Part shown: positions 19,031-29,842 of the stretch, in pieces
Layout of the letters: every line of letters begins with the position of its first letter
Numbering within the stretch: position 1 is the stretch's first letter
Source of the DNA: JANNRA01 sp031401035
GTDB lineage: Bacteria > Desulfobacterota > Binatia > HRBIN30 > CADEER01
Direction: 5' to 3'
Assembly (NCBI GenBank): GCA_031401035.1
Contig: JANNRA010000141.1
Span: 1-57,288, forward strand
Length of the DNA: 57,288 nt
The notes under the pieces: generated by a model
Databases searched by the model: none
What the model saw: only the letters and a program-made list of their open reading frames with translations
Told to the model about the DNA's origin: nothing
Made by a program: the position numbers and the translations under genes

Positions 19031-19363
19031 GTCACACGGCACGCCGTTCTCGATCGCCGACTCGAGCGCGCCGACGCACGGCGCCGATTATTCCGGTCCC
19101 GAGCACGGAGTGCCATATAGGTGATGTTGGCCGATGCGCAGATCGCCGCGTTCCTTTGCGACGTCGACCTGGTCGACTTGAGCCGGGCCTCGACGGTCAT
19201 GCGCATGCAGGTCATCTCGACCGGCTGCCCGCTGGCGGCCCTCGATGCCGCGGCGCAGGAGGCCTTCGAGGACCTCACCTACTCGGCCTGTGCGCGCCTC
19301 AACGAGGAGCGCCGCGAGATTCTCGAACAGATCCGCCGCGAGGGTCGCGTGCATGGCGGCTGA
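19031..19363 (+). pseudogene. Decayed MntA-type nucleotidyltransferase (antitoxin) relic
   Basis: Frame 2 holds RRLFRSRARSAI, then a TAG at 19118-19120, then from GTG 19121 / ATG 19124 an open 80-codon stretch with VDLVDLSRASTVMRMQVIST and ARLNEERREILEQIRREG. This matches MNT-domain nucleotidyltransferases: the LFGSRARG motif with both Gly changed, loss of the SDxDL metal-binding segment, and an intact C-terminal half (VDLVDLNRAS-type). Such proteins AMPylate HepT toxins as type VII antitoxins. With the key motifs gone it should be inactive. The next frame (19353) starts like HepT. Confidence 0.55.
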
Positions 19364-19395
19364 TGTCGTCTTCAACAAGGCAGCCATCATTGTGG
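19353..19395 (+). pseudogene. N-terminal stub of a HepT-like (DUF86) HEPN toxin
   Basis: An ATG at 19353 overlaps the end of the nucleotidyltransferase relic by 11 bases, the usual antitoxin-toxin overlap. It reads MAADVVFNKAAII, very like the first helix of HepT proteins (M-x-x-D-V-I-x-N-K-x-A-x-I). Homology ends there; the frame runs on into unrelated sequence and the RX4HXY active site is absent. This is best explained by deletion of the toxin gene. The match is short, so confidence rests mainly on its position after the antitoxin relic. Confidence 0.45.
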
Positions 19396-19625
19396 TCGCG
19401 CCATGCTCGAGGGCGGCACGGCGATCACGATGCACGGTCGCTACGTTGCCGCGCCTGCCGAGGTGCTGCCGCTCTGTCTCGAGCGGGCACGCTCGGAATG
19501 ATCCGCCGCCGTCGTTCCCATCTCTGCGACAGTTTCGGCTGTCCGGACGGCTTGGAGTCGACCGAGGGCCAGGCGGCGCGTGGTTTGCTTATCTACCCGG
19601 AGCAGGGGATCGCGGGAGGCCAGTC

Positions 19626-20252
19626 ATGCAGGTGTCGATGTGGATGCACGCCAATCCGTACTGCGTCACCGCCGAGGAGCGGCTCGAGGTGGTCTGGCAG
19701 GAGATGCGGGCGCGCGGCTTCCGCCATGCGCCGGTCGTCGACGCGGCCGGGGCCCTGGAGGGGATGCTGAGCGACCGCGACCTGCGCGAGCACAAGGGGT
19801 ACCTCGACTCGACCATCGTGAGCGCGGCGATGAGCGAGCCGGCGCTGAGCGTGCGGCCGGACGACCCGATCGAAGTCGCGGCGCGGCTGCTGCTCGAGCA
19901 CCGCATCGGCGGCCTGCCGGTGGTCGACGCGGCCGGCAAGGTCATCGGCATCGTCACCGAGACCGACCTGCTGCGCGGCTTCCTCGACGGCTCCGCCGGC
20001 GAGCACGCTGCCCGCATCGACTTCCACTTCAGCGCACCGCGCCAGGGGTTTTCCGACGCCGTGCGCGCCGTCGAGGGGGCCGGCGGCACGGTCCTCGGGC
20101 TGGGCACGTTCCAGGCCACCGCCGACGGCAGCGGCGCGCGCCGATTCTTCGTTCGCCTCACCGCCCCGCATATCGATCCGATTGTCGATGCCATGGCCCG
20201 CGACGGCGTCATCGTCTCCGCCGTCCACCACCTGCCGGCCAGCCCGGCCTGA
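19626..20252 (+). CDS. CBS-domain protein (two CBS motifs plus C-terminal domain)
   Basis: A 208-residue cytoplasmic protein. The first CBS motif covers about residues 5-55 (WMHANPYCVTAEERL..., GMLSDRDLRE) and the second about 65-120 (VRPDDPIEVAARLLLEHRIGGLPVVD..., IGIVTETDLLRGF). The remaining ~80 residues look like a small ACT-like regulatory module, as in AcuB-type proteins. CBS pairs bind adenine nucleotides and sense energy status. ATG 19626 is preceded by GGGAGG at good spacing, which decides the start although the frame is open from 19245. No obvious enzymatic partner is adjacent. Confidence 0.85.
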   Translation: MQVSMWMHANPYCVTAEERLEVVWQEMRARGFRHAPVVDAAGALEGMLSDRDLREHKGYLDSTIVSAAMSEPALSVRPDDPIEVAARLLLEHRIGGLPVVDAAGKVIGIVTETDLLRGFLDGSAGEHAARIDFHFSAPRQGFSDAVRAVEGAGGTVLGLGTFQATADGSGARRFFVRLTAPHIDPIVDAMARDGVIVSAVHHLPASPA

Positions 20253-20452
20253 GCAGCGTCGCCAGCGCCGTGCGCAGCTGCCCGCACGGCGACGGGCGCG
20301 GCGTTGCATCAGAATCGTCACGGCGCCGTCGCCAGCCTGTCATCCGGCGTCGGCTATGGCACCAGCATGCGCGCCGCCCCAGCGCTCGCCTCCGCGGGCC
20401 CCACTCTACCGTCACCACGACGGGGCTGCTCGCGCAGGCGAGGTGGAGATCG

Positions 20453-20656
20453 ATGATCAACGAGGTGATCGGCGGCGCGGCGGGCCTGGTGCTCGGCGCC
20501 ATGCTCATCGGCGGACGCGACGAGTGCGTCGCGGCGTTGCGCGCTCTGCTGCCACTGCCGACGCGCTGGGGCGCGCCGGTGGCGGGAGCGCTGACCGGCT
20601 CAGGCATCGCCATGCTCATCGCCAGCGCGTGGCTGTTGCGCGGCCTCTCCATCTGA
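20453..20656 (+). CDS. Small membrane protein, two predicted helices
   Basis: A 67-residue protein with ribosome-binding GGAG 7 bases before ATG 20453. Two hydrophobic segments (VIGGAAGLVLGAMLIGG and VAGALTGSGIAMLIASAWLL) are joined by an Arg-containing loop. No family is recognised. It lies downstream of the CBS gene on the same strand and converges with selO. It is likely real because of the good ribosome-binding site and coherent hydrophobic pattern, function unknown. Confidence 0.5.
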   Translation: MINEVIGGAAGLVLGAMLIGGRDECVAALRALLPLPTRWGAPVAGALTGSGIAMLIASAWLLRGLSI

Positions 20657-20718
20657 CCGTTCGCCAGCGGCCGGTCGTACCGAGCCGCCGCACGGCCGGC
20701 ACGGTTGTCCCGCGCTGG

Positions 20719-22314
20719 TCAGGTGCCGCAGAAGGTCTCCAACACCCGCTCGTCGGGGCGCGGCGGCAGTGAGTGGTCGGCGTGTGCCGGATGCTCGTCG
20801 AAGGGGCTGGCGAGCACCGCGCGCAGGGTCTCGAACGGCCCGAAGTCGCCGTCGATGGCCGCCGCGATCGCCTGCTCGACGCGATGATTGCGCGGGATGA
20901 AGAGCGGGTTGACGGCGCGCATGGCTTGCGCGCGCTCGGCCGGCGACCGCGGATCGCCGGCGAGGCGGGCGCGCCAGCGCGCCGCCCAGGCGTCGAACGC
21001 CGCCGGCGCCGCAAACAGCGTCCGCACGCCGTCGTCGGCGCCGGCATCGGCCGCCGCGTCGCACAGCCGGCGGAAGGTCAGCGTGTAGTCGGCCGCCGAT
21101 GCGTGCATGGCGTCGAGCAGCGCCTGCACCAGCTCCCGGTCGTCGCCGTGCGCCGTCGCCAGGCCGAGCTTGGCACGCATGCCGTCGAGCCAGCACTGCG
21201 CGAAGCGGACGGGGAACGCCTCGAGTACGGCCGTCGCCGCGGCGATCGCCGCCGTACGGTCGGGATCGATCAGCGGCAGCAGCGTTTCCGCGAAGCGGGC
21301 CAGGTTCCACTGCGCGATCAGCGGCTGGTTGGCGAACGCGTAGCGCCCGCCGTGGTCGATCGAGCTGAACACCGTCCCCGGATCGTAGGCGTCGACGAAC
21401 GCGCACGGCCCGTAGTCGATCGTCTCGCCCGACACGGTCATGTTGTCGGTGTTCATCACGCCGTGCACGAACCCCACCTGCAGCCAGCGCGCCACCAGCG
21501 CCGCCTGCCGCGCCGCGACCGCTTCGAGAAAGGCGAGATAGGGCCGTGGCGCGCCGACCAGCGCGGGGTCGTGGCGCGCAATCGCGTGATCGGCGAGCAG
21601 CCGCACCGCCTCGTCGTCGCCCCGCGCGGCGAAGAACTGGAAGGTGCCGATGCGGACGTGGCTGGCCGCTACCCGCGTCAGCACGGCGCCGGGCAGGGGG
21701 CGTTCGCGGAAGACCGTCTCGCCGGTCGTCACCGCCGCCAGCGCCCGCGACGTCGGCACGCCGAGCGCGTGCATCGCCTCGCTGACCAGGTACTCGCGCA
21801 GGACCGGCCCGAGCGCGGCCCGTCCGTCCCCCTGACGCGAGAACGGCGTCCGTCCCGATCCCTTGAGTTGCAGATCGCGCCGCCGCCCGTGCGCGTCGAC
21901 CACCTCGCCGAGCAGCAGCGCTCGCCCGTCGCCGAGCTGCGGCACGAAGTGCCCGAACTGGTGGCCGGCGTAGGCGAGCGCGATCGGCTGCGCGTCGGCG
22001 GCCAGCGCGTTGCCGGAGAACAGCTCGGCCGCGCGCGGCTCGATCGCCGCTACGTCGAGGCGCAGCTCGCGGGCGAGCGGCCGGTTGAAGGCGATCAGCC
22101 GCGGCGCCGCCACTGCCGCCGGCGCCTGCGCGGCGAAGAAGCGCTCCGGCAGACGGCGGTAGCTGTTGTCGAAGCCCAGGTGAAGGCCGGCGTCGCCGCC
22201 GCCCGCGTCGTCGGCCGTTGCGGTCGGCATCATGGCCGCGCTACTCGCGGCGCGCGGCGCCGTCGTCCGCTCGAGCTCCCAACCTTCCGTCCGCTCGGAG
22301 GGTGTCGCTGGCAT
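20719..22314 (-). CDS. selO: SelO/YdiU-family protein adenylyltransferase (AMPylase)
   Basis: A 531-residue pseudokinase-fold enzyme. It carries FDNSYRRLPERFFA, the family's N-terminal signature. YAGHQFGHFVPQLGDGRA and DLQLKGSGRTPFSRQGDGRA form the inverted ATP-binding site with the catalytic Lys, and VHGVMNTDNM and TIDYGPCAFVDAY hold the metal-binding Asn/Asp. The C-terminus ends ETFCGT with the Cys that is selenocysteine in animal homologues. SelO transfers AMP to Ser/Thr/Tyr of targets and is linked to oxidative-stress protection. The first ~45 residues are an extra low-complexity extension, so a start at the MM near residue 28 is possible. It lies downstream of katG, 149 bases apart on the same strand. 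Confidence 0.88.
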   Translation of the reverse strand: MPATPSERTEGWELERTTAPRAASSAAMMPTATADDAGGGDAGLHLGFDNSYRRLPERFFAAQAPAAVAAPRLIAFNRPLARELRLDVAAIEPRAAELFSGNALAADAQPIALAYAGHQFGHFVPQLGDGRALLLGEVVDAHGRRRDLQLKGSGRTPFSRQGDGRAALGPVLREYLVSEAMHALGVPTSRALAAVTTGETVFRERPLPGAVLTRVAASHVRIGTFQFFAARGDDEAVRLLADHAIARHDPALVGAPRPYLAFLEAVAARQAALVARWLQVGFVHGVMNTDNMTVSGETIDYGPCAFVDAYDPGTVFSSIDHGGRYAFANQPLIAQWNLARFAETLLPLIDPDRTAAIAAATAVLEAFPVRFAQCWLDGMRAKLGLATAHGDDRELVQALLDAMHASAADYTLTFRRLCDAAADAGADDGVRTLFAAPAAFDAWAARWRARLAGDPRSPAERAQAMRAVNPLFIPRNHRVEQAIAAAIDGDFGPFETLRAVLASPFDEHPAHADHSLPPRPDERVLETFCGT

Positions 22315-22463
22315 CGTCGCTTCACGTCCTCGTCCATCGGTGGAAACGCCGCGCGGATCAAGAGGGCGGCGCGAGTCGAGGACAGTCATCCCCGACCGTG
22401 CCCCCCACGATGACCAGGCCGGCGAGCGCGCCCGCCACGACGACTCCCCCGCACGGCGATCCT

Positions 22464-24659
<2,196 letters not shown>

Positions 24660-25079
24660 GGGTCTCTCCTCTGGATGGGTCAGCCGTGGAAGACGGACAC
24701 CGATCGCAATAGCATGCCCCGGGCCGAACGCCGCGCGATTACTTTCTGAACAGTTCCATTGGCTGCCGTGACAGCGCACCACCGTTATTTCAGTGATCAC
24801 CGAGATAGCGGTGTGCGCAGCAACGTCATATCGGTGTTCGGCGGCGGGGCGTGTCGTTCACCCCCCACTCGGGAGCGACCTGACCCGAGACCTGCGCGAC
24901 CTCGCGCGCAGCGCGGCCGTCGCGGCTTCCCGGGCACCAGCGAGAACACCGTGATGACTCATGCGCCGCGCATGTTGGTTGACGGTGCTCGCGCGGCATT
25001 GGTAGGGCCAGCCGGCTAGGAGAAGGGCCGCGCGGGCTCGGCTGCCGCGTGCGTCCGCCTGCGAAAGCGCAACACCTGC
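24660..25079. other. Divergent katG / GH3 intergenic region (420 bp)
   Basis: This should contain both promoters. The stretch nearest katG is noticeably more AT-rich than the surroundings. Two dyads are visible (24748-24756 and 24780-24813). I could not assign -35/-10 boxes with confidence, and no gene is convincing here. Confidence 0.6.
24780..24813. promoter_or_regulatory. 34-bp dyad, candidate operator upstream of katG
   Basis: The 34-base element starts CACCGTTAT and ends ATAGCGGTG around a central GTGATCAC. Of 17 base pairs in the dyad, 14 are Watson-Crick, two are G-T type and one is a mismatch. The length and full symmetry about a centre are typical of a site bound by a dimeric regulator. 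It is about 120 bases from katG and 267 from the GH3 gene. The regulator is unknown. Confidence 0.5.
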
Positions 25080-27206
25080 ATGCAATCAAACAGACCGCTC
25101 CTCAGACTGACCGTGATCATGTTCGCGGCAGCGCTTGCCGCGTGCGGCGATGGGGGCTCGACGCCGATGTCCGATGGCGAGGTGTACCGCGACCCGCGCG
25201 CGCCGCTCGAAGCGCGCGTCGACGATCTCCTCGGGCGCATGACGCTCGCGGAGAAGGTCGAGCAGATGCACGGCTCGGGCTTCCCGGCCGACAGCCGCGG
25301 GCTCTATCCGACTCCCGAGAACAGCCGCCTCGGCATCCCCGGCTTGGCGATGGTCGACGGGCCGCGCGGCGTCAGCGCGGCGACCGGATTCGCGACGACG
25401 TTCCCGGTCGGCAGCGCGCGTGGCGCGACCTTCGATCCCGATCTCGAGCTGCGTGTCGGCCGCGCCATGGGCGCGGAGGCGCGCGCGCGCCAGGCGAACG
25501 TGCTCCTCGCGCCGACGATCAATCTGCTGCGCCAACCGCAGTGGGGCCGCGCCCAGGAGACCTACGGTGAAGATACGTTTCACCTCGGCGCGATGGGCGC
25601 CGCCTTCATCCGCGGCGCGCAGGAACACGTCATCGCCAGCGCCAAGCACTTCGCCGTCAACAGCATCGAGAACACGCGCTTCAACGTGAACGTGACGGTC
25701 GACGAGCGCACCCTGCGGGAGGTCTATCTGCCGCACTTCAAGCGCGCGGTCGACGCCGGCGTCGGGTCGGTGATGAGCGCCTACAACAAGGTGAACGGTG
25801 AGTACTGCTCTCAGAACCGCCACCTGCTGACCGGCATCCTGAAGGACGACTGGGGCTTCGACGGGTTCGTCGAGTCGGACTGGCTCCTCGCCGTGCGCAG
25901 CACGGCGCCGTCGGCGCTCGCCGGGCTCGACATCGAGATGCCGTCGCCGGCGTACTACGGCCAGAAGCTGGTCGACGCGGTGAACGCGGGCGAAGTCCCG
26001 ATCGCCGTCATCGACGACGCCGTGCGCCGCATTCTGCGCATGAAGTTCCGCTTCGGCATCTTCGACGGACGCGCGCCGCTCGATCCCGCGATCGTGGTCG
26101 AGAGTCCGGCGCACCGCGACCTGGCGCTCGAGGTGGCGCGCAAGGCGATCGTCCTGTTGAAGAACGACGCGGCGTTGCCGCTCGCGGCGTTGCCGCTCGA
26201 TCGCGCCACGGTGCGCCGCGTCGCGGTGGTGGGTGCGCTCGCCGCGCGTGCGAACCTGGGCGATACCGGCAGCAGCGCGGCGCGCCCATCGCACGCGGTG
26301 TCGCCGCTCGAGGGCATCCAGGCCGCCGCCGGCGGCGTCGCCATCAGCGCCATCGCCAGCGACGAGTTCGACGCCGATCAGGCGCGACAGATCGAGGACG
26401 CCGACGCCGCCGTGGTGGTGGTCGGCTTGACGGCGGCGGACGAGGGGGAGGCCGGGATCTCCGGCGGCGACCGCGAGACGCTGGCGCTGTCTGCGGCGCA
26501 CCAGCAGCTCGTCCGCGACGTCGCGAGCCGCAACCCGCGCACCATCGTCGTCCTCGAGGGCGGCAGTGCCATCACCGTCGAGGGTTGGGTCGATCAGGCG
26601 CGGGCGATCCTGATGGCCTGGTATCCGGGTCAGGACGGCGGCACCGCGATCGCGGAGGTGCTGTTCGGCGATGTGAACCCGTCCGGCAAGCTGAACGTCA
26701 CGGTACCAACCTCGGAAGCCCAGCTGCCGCCGTTCGACGCGCGGGCGAAGGCGGTCGAGTACGACTACTTGCACGGCTACCGCTCGGTCGATCACGCCGG
26801 GCTCGAGCCGCGCTATCCGTTCGGCTTCGGACTCGCATACACCACCTTCTCGATTCACGACCTGACACTTGATCGCCAATCGCTCGCCGCCGACGGCACG
26901 CTGCGGGCGCGGGTGCGGGTGACGAACACGGGCGCGCGCAGCGGCGACGAGGTCGTGCAGCTTTACGTCGGCGCCGTCGGATCGCGGGTCGAGCGCGCCG
27001 TCCGCGACCTGCGTGCGTTTCAGCGGGTCTCGCTCGCCGCGGGGGAGACGAAGACCGTCACCCTGAGGGTTCCGGTGGCCGATCTGGCGTACTTCGACGT
27101 CGCCGCGGACCGCTTCGTCGTCGAGCCGATCGAGTACGTTGCCCAGGTCGGCACGTCGTCGCGCGATCTCCCGCTCGCCGCGCCCTTCCGGGTGGTCGCG
27201 CGCTGA
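25080..27206 (+). CDS. Glycoside hydrolase family 3 lipoprotein (beta-glucosidase type)
   Basis: A 708-residue exported enzyme. A signal peptide ends in the lipobox FAAALAAC, so it is probably anchored in the outer membrane or periplasm. The (beta/alpha)8 domain starts DDLLGRMTLAEKVEQMHG. KHF in ASAKHFAVNSIEN and the nucleophile Asp267 in GFVESDW are the active-site residues expected for GH3. The alpha/beta sandwich domain (GDRETLALSAAHQQ, WYPGQDGGTAIAEVLFG) and a C-terminal fibronectin-III-like domain are present. It should release terminal beta-linked glucose or similar sugars. With the GPH symporter at 27869-29347 it may feed sugar uptake. Confidence 0.92.
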   Translation: MQSNRPLLRLTVIMFAAALAACGDGGSTPMSDGEVYRDPRAPLEARVDDLLGRMTLAEKVEQMHGSGFPADSRGLYPTPENSRLGIPGLAMVDGPRGVSAATGFATTFPVGSARGATFDPDLELRVGRAMGAEARARQANVLLAPTINLLRQPQWGRAQETYGEDTFHLGAMGAAFIRGAQEHVIASAKHFAVNSIENTRFNVNVTVDERTLREVYLPHFKRAVDAGVGSVMSAYNKVNGEYCSQNRHLLTGILKDDWGFDGFVESDWLLAVRSTAPSALAGLDIEMPSPAYYGQKLVDAVNAGEVPIAVIDDAVRRILRMKFRFGIFDGRAPLDPAIVVESPAHRDLALEVARKAIVLLKNDAALPLAALPLDRATVRRVAVVGALAARANLGDTGSSAARPSHAVSPLEGIQAAAGGVAISAIASDEFDADQARQIEDADAAVVVVGLTAADEGEAGISGGDRETLALSAAHQQLVRDVASRNPRTIVVLEGGSAITVEGWVDQARAILMAWYPGQDGGTAIAEVLFGDVNPSGKLNVTVPTSEAQLPPFDARAKAVEYDYLHGYRSVDHAGLEPRYPFGFGLAYTTFSIHDLTLDRQSLAADGTLRARVRVTNTGARSGDEVVQLYVGAVGSRVERAVRDLRAFQRVSLAAGETKTVTLRVPVADLAYFDVAADRFVVEPIEYVAQVGTSSRDLPLAAPFRVVAR

Positions 27207-27316
27207 AGTCTCGTCGCGCGGCCCGGGCCGCGGCTTGCCGCCCGCACGCGCTGAGCCTGCCCCGGCTCAAACCGGCCGGCCTTGTGTCCGGTCGCGCGCG
27301 GGGCGATGACCCACGC

Positions 27317-27646
27317 ATGGCGGCCTCCCAGCCGGCGCCGCGCCGCGTCGCGTCACGCTCCGACCCGTTGGCGACGGCGCGCGCCCTCGTCACGCGCGGG
27401 CTCGTCGGGCACCCGGTGCGCATCTTCCTCTTCGGCTCGCGGGCGCGCGGAGACGCCGCGCCGTTCTCCGACATCGACATCGCCCTGTTGGCCGCCGCGC
27501 CACTGCCGCTCGACCTGCTCGGCCGTCTGCGCGAAACGTTGGAAGAGAGCACCGTCCCGGTGCGCGTCGATCTCGTCGACCTGCGGCTCGCCGACCCGGC
27601 CTTCCGCCGCGCGGTACTGGCGGACGCGGTGAAATGGACCGTCTGA
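27317..27646 (+). CDS. MNT-type nucleotidyltransferase (minimal NTase, antitoxin-like)
   Basis: A 109-residue protein with the intact minimal nucleotidyltransferase motif IFLFGSRARGDAAPFSDIDI and the third acidic residue in VRVDLVDLRL. These supply the three metal-binding Asp and the GSRARG loop. Such proteins are paired with HEPN proteins; in type VII systems the NTase AMPylates the toxin. The downstream partner is decayed (27634-27794), so this appears to be an orphan. ATG 27317 is preferred to GTG 27284 because the N-terminal extension is not conserved. The gene is very GC-rich, like its neighbours. Confidence 0.75.
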   Translation: MAASQPAPRRVASRSDPLATARALVTRGLVGHPVRIFLFGSRARGDAAPFSDIDIALLAAAPLPLDLLGRLRETLEESTVPVRVDLVDLRLADPAFRRAVLADAVKWTV

Positions 27647-27794
27647 CGCAGCGCCTCGGGCTGGCGCGCCGGGCGCTGGCGCAGCTCTACCTGCGCGAGC
27701 GCTAGGGCAGCCCAGCCGGCTCGCCGAGCATGCCGCCCTGCTCAACGCCTGGTTCCACCGCATCGCGCAGCGCCTGGCAGCGCCGCCCGCCTGA
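27634..27794 (+). pseudogene. Decayed HI0074-type HEPN partner of the nucleotidyltransferase
   Basis: An ATG at 27634 overlaps the end of the NTase gene. It reads MDRLTQRLGLARRALAQLYL then RER and stops at TAG 27703-27705; this matches the first helix (MxRLxQRLxLARRAL) of NTase substrate-binding HEPN proteins. In another frame, from 27720 to the TGA at 27792-27794, LAEHAALLNAWFHRIAQRL resembles the last helix of the same family. The middle, about 90 residues, is missing. A deletion with frame change is the simplest explanation. The two parts are short, so the family call relies on the gene order. Confidence 0.5.
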
Positions 27795-27868
27795 TCGGCG
27801 CGCGCGGGGGGCCGGCCGCGCCCGCTCCCGCAGGCGACGGCCGCGGCAGCGGCGGCTTGTGGTGTCGC

Positions 27869-29347
27869 TCACGATGGCGTCGTGGGGAAGGAACTCGACG
27901 ATCGGCTTGCCTGACGCAGGTTGCGCTCGTGGCTCGCCTCGTCGATCCGGTAGAAGGTCCAGATGCCGATCGAGCTCACGTTGATGACGACGATGCACGG
28001 CAGGTAGAGCCATGCGAGCTGCGTCATGAGCGCGAGCGTCTCGGGGCCGGGCCTGGCCTGCTGCGGAAACGCGACCCAGCTGAGCAGCAGGCCCGGCAGG
28101 ATCGTCGACACCGAAGCGAGCAGCTTGCTGGGCAGGCTGTCCGCCGTGAACAGGAGGCCTTCGGATCGCCGGCCGGTCGTGGCCTGCACGTCTTCGACGA
28201 TGTCCGCGATCATCGAAGACACCAGGATGAAGCCCGCGATGCCGCAGCTGCCTGCCAGAAGCAGGAACGTCGCCAGCACGCCGAGCAGCATCGGCGAGTC
28301 GTTCGGAACGAACAGCCCCAGCAGCCTGAGCAGCATCGGCGCCTGGCTGAACGCGACGCTGGCGAAGAACAGTGTCATGCACGCGCGCTTCTTGCCCCAG
28401 ACGCGCGAGATGCGCGGCGCGATCGACGCGGCGAGGATCGGAATGGGAATGCCGAGCAAGGTCAGCACGAGGATGTCGTTCGACTCGAGCCCCCAGAAGT
28501 ACGTGTTGAAGTAGAGGCCCAGCCCCGAGGAAAGGCCTGAGCCCAGGCCCGCCACGAGACTCGCCGCCAGAACGACCACGAAGTTCCGGTTGCGGAGCGT
28601 CGCCCAGGCGTCCGCGAGCTGATCCTTGATGCGGGCCGATGACGCCTCGGGCGGCCGGTGCAGCCGCGCCGCTGCCTTCTGCGTGCCCACCGCGAGAACG
28701 AGCCCCGCGGTGACGATCACGCCGGCGAGCGCGATGGACATCGGCCCGTAGCCGGCGCCATTGAGCTGCCCGATCGGGAACTCGGGGGTGGCGCGCAGAA
28801 ACACGCCGTAGACGAGCACCGTCGCGAGCCCCGCGCCGAGCGCCCCGAACGCCCAGCGCTGGCCGAGCAGGACGGTGCGCTGGTGGTAGCCGGGCGCGAG
28901 TTCCGGCGCGAGCGCGCCGCTCGGCACCTCGTACAGGCTGTAGGCGAGGTTCACCAGCAGCCCGGTGCCGAGCACGTACGAGAAGAGCGCCGCGATCGAC
29001 CAACCGATGGGCGGGTGCCACCTGAAGTAGAGCGCGATCGGAATCAGCAGCAGCCCGGCGTAGATGAAGGGGTGCCGGCGGCCCCAGTGCGAGCGCAGAC
29101 GATCGGACGAGTGGCCGATCAGCGGATCCCAGAGGGCATCGACGACGATCGTGACGGACAGCGCCAGGCTCACGAGATGCGCCGGCACCCCCACGATCTG
29201 GTTGAAGAAGAACAGGGTGAGCCCGCCGAACACGGCGAAGCTGCCGTTGGCCACGGAGCCCGCGGCATAGGCGATTCGCACGCGACGCGTCAGATGCAAC
29301 ACGCCGGCCGGTTCATCTTTCGTGGTCGGCGAAGCCGATGAGGACAT
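27869..29347 (-). CDS. MFS transporter, glycoside-pentoside-hexuronide (GPH) cation symporter type
   Basis: A 492-residue inner-membrane protein with twelve predicted helices. It carries the GPH/MelB-like block DALWDPLIGHSSDRLRSHWG then RRHPFIYAG between helices 2 and 3, and a second-half signature MIADIVEDVQATTGRRSEGLLF. These proteins co-transport sugars or glycosides with Na+ or H+. ATG 29347 is used; an upstream in-frame extension to 29386 is possible. The nearby GH3 enzyme suggests a glucoside or oligosaccharide uptake role, as inference. No regulator lies next to it. Confidence 0.85.
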   Translation of the reverse strand: MSSSASPTTKDEPAGVLHLTRRVRIAYAAGSVANGSFAVFGGLTLFFFNQIVGVPAHLVSLALSVTIVVDALWDPLIGHSSDRLRSHWGRRHPFIYAGLLLIPIALYFRWHPPIGWSIAALFSYVLGTGLLVNLAYSLYEVPSGALAPELAPGYHQRTVLLGQRWAFGALGAGLATVLVYGVFLRATPEFPIGQLNGAGYGPMSIALAGVIVTAGLVLAVGTQKAAARLHRPPEASSARIKDQLADAWATLRNRNFVVVLAASLVAGLGSGLSSGLGLYFNTYFWGLESNDILVLTLLGIPIPILAASIAPRISRVWGKKRACMTLFFASVAFSQAPMLLRLLGLFVPNDSPMLLGVLATFLLLAGSCGIAGFILVSSMIADIVEDVQATTGRRSEGLLFTADSLPSKLLASVSTILPGLLLSWVAFPQQARPGPETLALMTQLAWLYLPCIVVINVSSIGIWTFYRIDEASHERNLRQASRSSSSFPTTPS

Positions 29348-29842
29348 CGTTCTCGGACTCTTGGTCGTGGTCGCTCGCTGCCGCATCGTCCGGAAGCTAC
29401 AGCGCGAGCCCCGCCGCGCCCATGCGGACAGCCCGCATCAGCTGCTGATCGCGACGCAACATCGAGTATCGGACGTGGGAGGCGGGCCTCCCGCCGCCCG
29501 TTGGTGGGACGCAGCTCGATCGCGAGCCTTGGAAGCGCTCATGGCCGGAGCCATAGCGGGGCGGCGCGATGGACGCGAGGCGCGCATCGTCCGTATGAAC
29601 TGGCTATGCGACATGATCGGGATCCATCGGACGTGGTGGACCGGAGGGCGTTGGCGAACCGGGCCGAGGTACGACCAAGACTCCGCTACGTCGCGGTGAC
29701 CTACCAGGCGCAGAAAGGCCCCCTCGGTTCTCGTAGCGAGCGCGACTGCGTGATCGAGTTTGCCGCCTCAGCCGCTGCACGGCGTCGCCGAACCAGACGC
29801 GCTCACGTGTCGGATGGCCACGCGCGCGACGCGTCGCACGCT
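29348..29842. other. 495-bp gap without a recognised gene
   Basis: Frames on both strands are open but their translations are Arg/Ala-rich and show no family features. GGGAGG-CGGG-CCTCCC around 29480-29495 is a small hairpin. The sequence between about 29590 and 29700 is slightly less GC-rich than the rest. I see no convincing coding sequence, so it may be decayed DNA. Confidence 0.5.

Noticed and set aside
19245..19625. Upstream extension of the CBS-domain frame to 19245
   Set aside because: The extension overlaps the toxin-antitoxin relic, has no homology, and GGGAGG before ATG 19626 marks the better start.
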